In this document: positions 21,745 through 23,949 of the stretch, piece after piece
Position numbering within the stretch: position 1 is the first letter of the stretch
How the letters are laid out: each line of letters starts with the position of its first letter
Source: a virus
Reading direction: 5' to 3' (one strand)
IMG/VR virus record: IMGVR_UViG_3300032087_002232
Location: 1 to 23,949 of that record
DNA length: 23,949 bases
Program-made: the position numbers and the translations under genes
Notes under the pieces: model-generated
What the model saw: the letters and a program-made list of their open reading frames with translations, nothing else
Databases searched by the model: none
What the model was told of the DNA's origin: nothing

Positions 21745-21904
21745 AACATCTTTTGGTGAAGCAGTCGTTAAAGTTGAAGAGGAATTTATTAATGAAGAAG
21801 CAGCTCAAGAAGGAGAAACTGCTGAAGCAACAACTGCAACAGTAAAAGATTTTAGAGTTCATCACGTAACTTACAAATTAAAGGACGCAATTAAAAATGA
21901 TTGA
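21728..21904 (+). CDS. Small unknown protein, 58 aa
   Basis: ATG at 21728 follows GGAGG (spacing 7) and the frame runs 58 codons: MARIIKTSFGEAVVKVEEEF, a Glu/Ala/Thr-rich middle (INEEAAQEGETAEATTATV) and DFRVHHVTYKLKDAIKND. Two beta halves joined by a flexible acidic loop are likely. It overlaps the XRE gene end by 17 bases and the next start by 8. No family recognised. Confidence 0.65.
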   Translation: MARIIKTSFGEAVVKVEEEFINEEAAQEGETAEATTATVKDFRVHHVTYKLKDAIKND

Positions 21905-22166
21905 ATTTGATAATAAAATCACCAGGCTACAAAAAAGATTAAAAGGTTTGGGCCGAGCTATTACTGGTCTTGATGAGCTTTATTTATACGGAGTGTATCC
22001 TCAAAATTATCCAAATTTAAGTTTGGTAATTGAAGAGGCAAAGGACCATTTAAAACAAGCAGCAAAAGATACAAAAGTAGAAATCACTGAGTTGGAAGAA
22101 CCACACACAAAATATGATTTAACAGAAAAAGATACATTGGAGGTAATACAAGACCATGACGAATAA
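21897..22166 (+). CDS. Unknown helical protein, 89 aa
   Basis: An 89-aa protein with a basic coiled start (NKITRLQKRLKGLGRAITGLDELYLYG), a VYPQNYPNLSLVIEEAKDHLKQAAKD helix and a charged end. AAGGA is about 11 bases before ATG 21897. No family recognised; no membrane segment. Confidence 0.7.
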   Translation: MIEFDNKITRLQKRLKGLGRAITGLDELYLYGVYPQNYPNLSLVIEEAKDHLKQAAKDTKVEITELEEPHTKYDLTEKDTLEVIQDHDE

Positions 22167-22404
22167 AGATTTTTTTAACAGCAAAGATAATAAATTTTTC
22201 GATGTTACAATAATTTTAGATAAAGAAGATGAATTAAAGCACGTAACTAAATCAGCTTTGTTTCATAATATTGTTGTTCTAACAGAGCAGTTAGACGAAA
22301 TTACAAAAGAGCGAGACGTAATTTCTGAGCAAGAAGAGCGTTTAACTGAAGAGAACGATAATTTAAAAAAAATAATTCAGAGATTGAAGGAGCAAAACAA
22401 ATAA
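22156..22404 (+). CDS. Unknown coiled-coil protein, 82 aa
   Basis: An N-terminal beta part (NKFFDVTIILDKEDELKHVTKSALFHN) and a C-terminal coiled coil (LTEQLDEITKERDVISEQEERLTEENDNLKKIIQRLKEQ) with heptad Leu/Ile spacing. GGAGG lies 12 bases before ATG 22156. Likely a dimer. No family recognised. Confidence 0.7.
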   Translation: MTNKDFFNSKDNKFFDVTIILDKEDELKHVTKSALFHNIVVLTEQLDEITKERDVISEQEERLTEENDNLKKIIQRLKEQNK

Positions 22405-22520
22405 TGCTTACTTCTCCAAGTCGCCAGGCAACTTTCCTTTCTAATAATCTAAGACCAGTTGTTGCACTGGCTTCATCATCGTATGCTGGTCTTGATGTGC
22501 TACAGAAGATGGAGCTGTAG
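22404..22520 (+). CDS. Possible 38-aa peptide overlapping a structured segment
   Basis: ATG 22404 overlaps the previous stop (TAATG) and has AAGGAG 11 bases upstream; the frame gives MLTSPSRQATFLSNNLRPVV and then ALASSSYAGLDVLQKMEL. Its composition (Ser, Leu, Ala; few Lys or Glu) and higher GC differ from all neighbours, and its second half is covered by nested inverted repeats. It could be a real short peptide, a leader peptide for the structure, or a chance frame. Confidence 0.35.
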   Translation: MLTSPSRQATFLSNNLRPVVALASSSYAGLDVLQKMEL

Positions 22521-22525
22521 CATCA
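22451..22525 (+). promoter_or_regulatory. Nested and alternative hairpins just before the second nuclease gene
   Basis: AAGACCAG (22451-22458) pairs with CTGGTCTT (22486-22493), 8 bp. Its right half-site could instead be released if CCAGT (22455-22459) pairs with ACTGG (22466-22470). Abutting it, TGAT-GCTACAG (22493-22496 and 22499-22505, with a 2-base bulge) pairs with CTGTAGC-ATCA (22515-22525) around a 9-base loop. The second helix ends 1 base before ATG 22527, which has no Shine-Dalgarno sequence. This looks like a translational control element, a small RNA or a recombination site; the sequence alone does not decide. Confidence 0.45.
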
Positions 22526-22526
22526 A

Positions 22527-22925
22527 ATGGGTAAAGCACGACCAGGATTTGATAAAGATTTAGCCTGGGGTTTAGAAAAGGAAGATAAATTCTATGAAGA
22601 TGTCTCTGGTAAAATTGAAATTAAAACAGACAGACTTTGGCATAAAACAGGAAATGTTTTTATTGAAGTAGAAGATGCTGAAAAACCATCTGGCATAATG
22701 AGAACTGAAAGCAAAATGTATGCTATTGGTTTATATCACCCAGACAGAGAATGTGAGATTTGGATAATGATTAAAACAGATTTATTAAAAAAAATTATTA
22801 AAGATTTTCCATTAGTTAAAGGTGGAGATAATATGGAAGCTCGAGGACATTTAGTGCCTGATAAAGCATTGTTCAATTATACCTATTCTGATAAAATTTT
22901 ATCTGATGAAAAAAAGGAAATCTAA
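22527..22925 (+). CDS. PD-(D/E)XK-type phage nuclease, 132 aa
   Basis: A small nuclease-like protein: FDKDLAWGLEKEDKF (8-22) supplies the N-terminal helix and possible first acid, EIKTD (31-35) is the E-x-K core, TGNVFIEVED (41-50) the following strand and SGIMRTESKMYAIGLY (55-70) a conserved helix. This arrangement is common in phage proteins thought to resolve or trim DNA (Holliday-junction-resolvase-like), but the exact reaction is not established. With the exo/ERF pair upstream, a role at recombination intermediates fits. Translation probably depends on the structured segment or coupling before it. Confidence 0.7.
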   Translation: MGKARPGFDKDLAWGLEKEDKFYEDVSGKIEIKTDRLWHKTGNVFIEVEDAEKPSGIMRTESKMYAIGLYHPDRECEIWIMIKTDLLKKIIKDFPLVKGGDNMEARGHLVPDKALFNYTYSDKILSDEKKEI

Positions 22926-23019
22926 AAAGAAAAAAGAAAAAGAATATTTCGGTGCGCCTCCTGCTTTATGGATTGGAATTTTCATAATTGCGCTTTGGCT
23001 CACAATAAATAACTCCTGA
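22906..23019 (+). CDS. Very small single-span membrane protein, 37 aa
   Basis: ATG 22906 lies inside the end of the nuclease gene (20-base overlap). The protein has an extremely basic start (MKKRKSKKKKEKEYFG), PPA, and one hydrophobic span (LWIGIFIIALWLTI) ending NNS. The charge pattern predicts the N-terminus in the cytoplasm. There is no Shine-Dalgarno sequence, so coupling is likely. It is the last rightward gene, facing the integrase. Holin-like, anchor or exclusion roles are possible, none proven. Confidence 0.6.
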   Translation: MKKRKSKKKKEKEYFGAPPALWIGIFIIALWLTINNS

Positions 23020-23033
23020 GAGCCTCAGATTTT
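23016..23033 (+). terminator. Weak terminator at the end of the rightward operon
   Basis: CTGAG (23016-23020), loop AGC, CTCAG (23024-23028), then ATTTT. The stem is only 5 bp and overlaps the stop codon of the 37-aa gene, but it lies exactly where the rightward operon meets the convergent integrase gene. The 45-base gap 23020-23064 shows no clear tRNA-derived attachment site. Confidence 0.35.
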
Positions 23034-23064
23034 AACAATCCAAGGCTTCCATGAGTATTAGTAC

Positions 23065-23949
23065 CTAGAGAATTTTCGAAGTTCCAATAAGTTTTGCAAC
23101 TGATGCAGTGGTTGCAGCAGTAGCTTTACGATTATGATTACCGTAAATATCTTGAGTAGTTGTAAACTTTGTATGGCCAATTCTAGCTTTTACAAAATTT
23201 GTTGTTAAGTTTTTATCGAAAGCCATATTATCAACCAACAAAGTAGCCAATCGATGTCTCCAAGTTTTCATCGGAGCGCCTTTAAATGGACTATCAATCA
23301 CTATGACATGACCAGATTTCCACTCAATCTTTGCTAAACCATTAGCAGCATAAGTGGACCATAAAATATTAGAAAGACCTTTATCTGAAATAGGTGCTCC
23401 AGTATTTTTGATTGTTGGAAATAACCATAGTGTATGAGGTCGATATTTTTTTAATACTGAAAACCACCATTTAAAAAATGCAGCAGACTTTTCATCAATA
23501 TCAATATCTCTGAAACTGCCTCTGTTTTTAGTACGTCTTAAATATCCACCTTCACCATTAATATAAATACCTTTAATAGATACATAGCCTTCATCAATAT
23601 TTATATGCTGCGGTTTTAGACCTTTAATTTCTGAGCGTCTCAAGCCAAATAAAAACATCATTACAAATATTGCAAAAGTTAATGCTGATTTAAAATCCTC
23701 ATCTTTATTTGCATTTAATTTTGTAAGCATATCGCCTACAGATGTTTCATCAATGACCTGGGTTTCTTTCTCAAAGCGCTGCTCATAATCTGCTGGGACA
23801 ATCGCTTCAACATCTTCAATCTTAAATTTAAGCATATCCAGGCATGGCTTTTTACCTTCTTTAGCCATGTGGTTTAGAAACGTCTTAATGTTTCTAACCG
23901 TACGTTGTAAACGCTTAAACTTATATCCTGCGTTAGAACAGTCTAATAA
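23065..23949 (-). CDS. int: Tyrosine integrase, 5' end beyond window
   Basis: Site-specific recombinase that inserts and excises the phage genome. The catalytic set is visible: Arg in FGLRRSEIKGL, Lys in LRRTKNRGSFRDIDID, KTWR (box II, with Lys in place of the usual His and the invariant Arg), His in RIGHTKFTTT and the nucleophile Tyr in DIYGNH. The frame stays open from the ATG at 23868 to the right edge (27 more codons, including RTVRNIKTFLNHMAKEG, part of the core-binding domain), so that ATG is internal and the gene is incomplete at its N-terminus. At least 294 residues are present. It converges on the rightward operon. Confidence 0.93.
   Translation of the reverse strand, partial: LLDCSNAGYKFKRLQRTVRNIKTFLNHMAKEGKKPCLDMLKFKIEDVEAIVPADYEQRFEKETQVIDETSVGDMLTKLNANKDEDFKSALTFAIFVMMFLFGLRRSEIKGLKPQHINIDEGYVSIKGIYINGEGGYLRRTKNRGSFRDIDIDEKSAAFFKWWFSVLKKYRPHTLWLFPTIKNTGAPISDKGLSNILWSTYAANGLAKIEWKSGHVIVIDSPFKGAPMKTWRHRLATLLVDNMAFDKNLTTNFVKARIGHTKFTTTQDIYGNHNRKATAATTASVAKLIGTSKIL

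Noticed and set aside
14651-22430. GCCAGGCAACT shared by 14651-14661 and the segment near 22424
   Set aside because: An 11-base match between two places in 24 kb is expected by chance; a 10-base version also occurs in the tail gene near 5942.
23020-23064. tRNA-end-like attachment site between integrase and early operon
   Set aside because: No T-loop (GGTTCGAAT-like) sequence or acceptor stem is present; the AGCCT/AGGCT pair is only 5 bp with a long loop.
1-23949. CRISPR array, rRNA, tRNA or insertion sequence
   Set aside because: No spaced repeat series, no conserved rRNA/tRNA blocks and no transposase or terminal inverted repeats were seen on either strand.

Overview
The window looks like about 24 kb of a temperate, T7-like (podovirus-type) tailed phage or prophage with a very AT-rich genome. 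All genes on its left side, up to about 16.4 kb, run on the minus strand. They form the virion and packaging cassette in the order expected for a T7-type particle, read in the minus direction: small terminase subunit, large terminase subunit, portal, scaffold, major capsid protein, tail tubular proteins A and B, and internal/ejection proteins. Nearly everything from 16.5 to 23.0 kb runs on the plus strand and holds regulators, a phage recombination pair and many small unknown genes. A tyrosine integrase on the minus strand runs off the right edge. Low GC, overlapping genes, very small proteins and this gene content fit the integrase-bearing podoviruses of streamlined marine Alphaproteobacteria (SAR11-like hosts). 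The host is inference; nothing in the window names it.

Layout. 1-5244: an unfinished giant polyvalent protein followed (upstream in transcription) by a 552-aa and a roughly 153-aa putative internal virion protein and a gp13/GNAT-like internal protein. 5237-7809: tail tubular proteins B and A. 7797-9368: a small exported protein, a beta-rich capsid-associated protein and the major capsid protein. 9461-12311: a 64-aa protein, scaffold, a Bbp19-like protein and portal. 12315-14453: three small proteins sharing a TILT motif, the terminase ATPase/nuclease and a 64-aa protein. 14454-14680: a 227-base non-coding gap with direct repeats and a terminator-like hairpin. 14681-15281: terminase small subunit and a Cys/HGG-motif protein, behind a promoter at 15361-15388 whose start site lies under a 20-base palindrome. 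15443-16386: a DUF6362-like HTH protein and a winged-helix protein. 16387-16481: a divergent promoter region centred on a perfect 14-base palindrome. 16482-18241: a 489-aa multi-domain repressor-like protein and an excisionase-like HTH protein. 18328-20071: PD-(D/E)XK exonuclease, small membrane protein and ERF-type annealing protein. 20074-23019: about a dozen short genes, including a ribbon-helix-helix protein, an XRE-type protein, a second PD-(D/E)XK nuclease and a 37-aa membrane protein. 23065-23949: integrase.

How it works together (inference). The divergent region at 16.4 kb is the natural candidate for the lysis/lysogeny switch: leftward it reads two DNA-binding proteins and then the packaging/virion genes, and rightward it reads the repressor-like protein, excisionase and recombination genes. 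No RNA polymerase, DNA polymerase, helicase or primase is visible here, so transcription, and probably replication, depend on the host or on genes outside the window. No lysis gene or tail fibre is recognised; they may lie beyond the left edge. The most unusual items are the 489-aa regulator, the operator-like palindromes at the two switch promoters, and a tightly folded segment at 22451-22525 just before the second nuclease.
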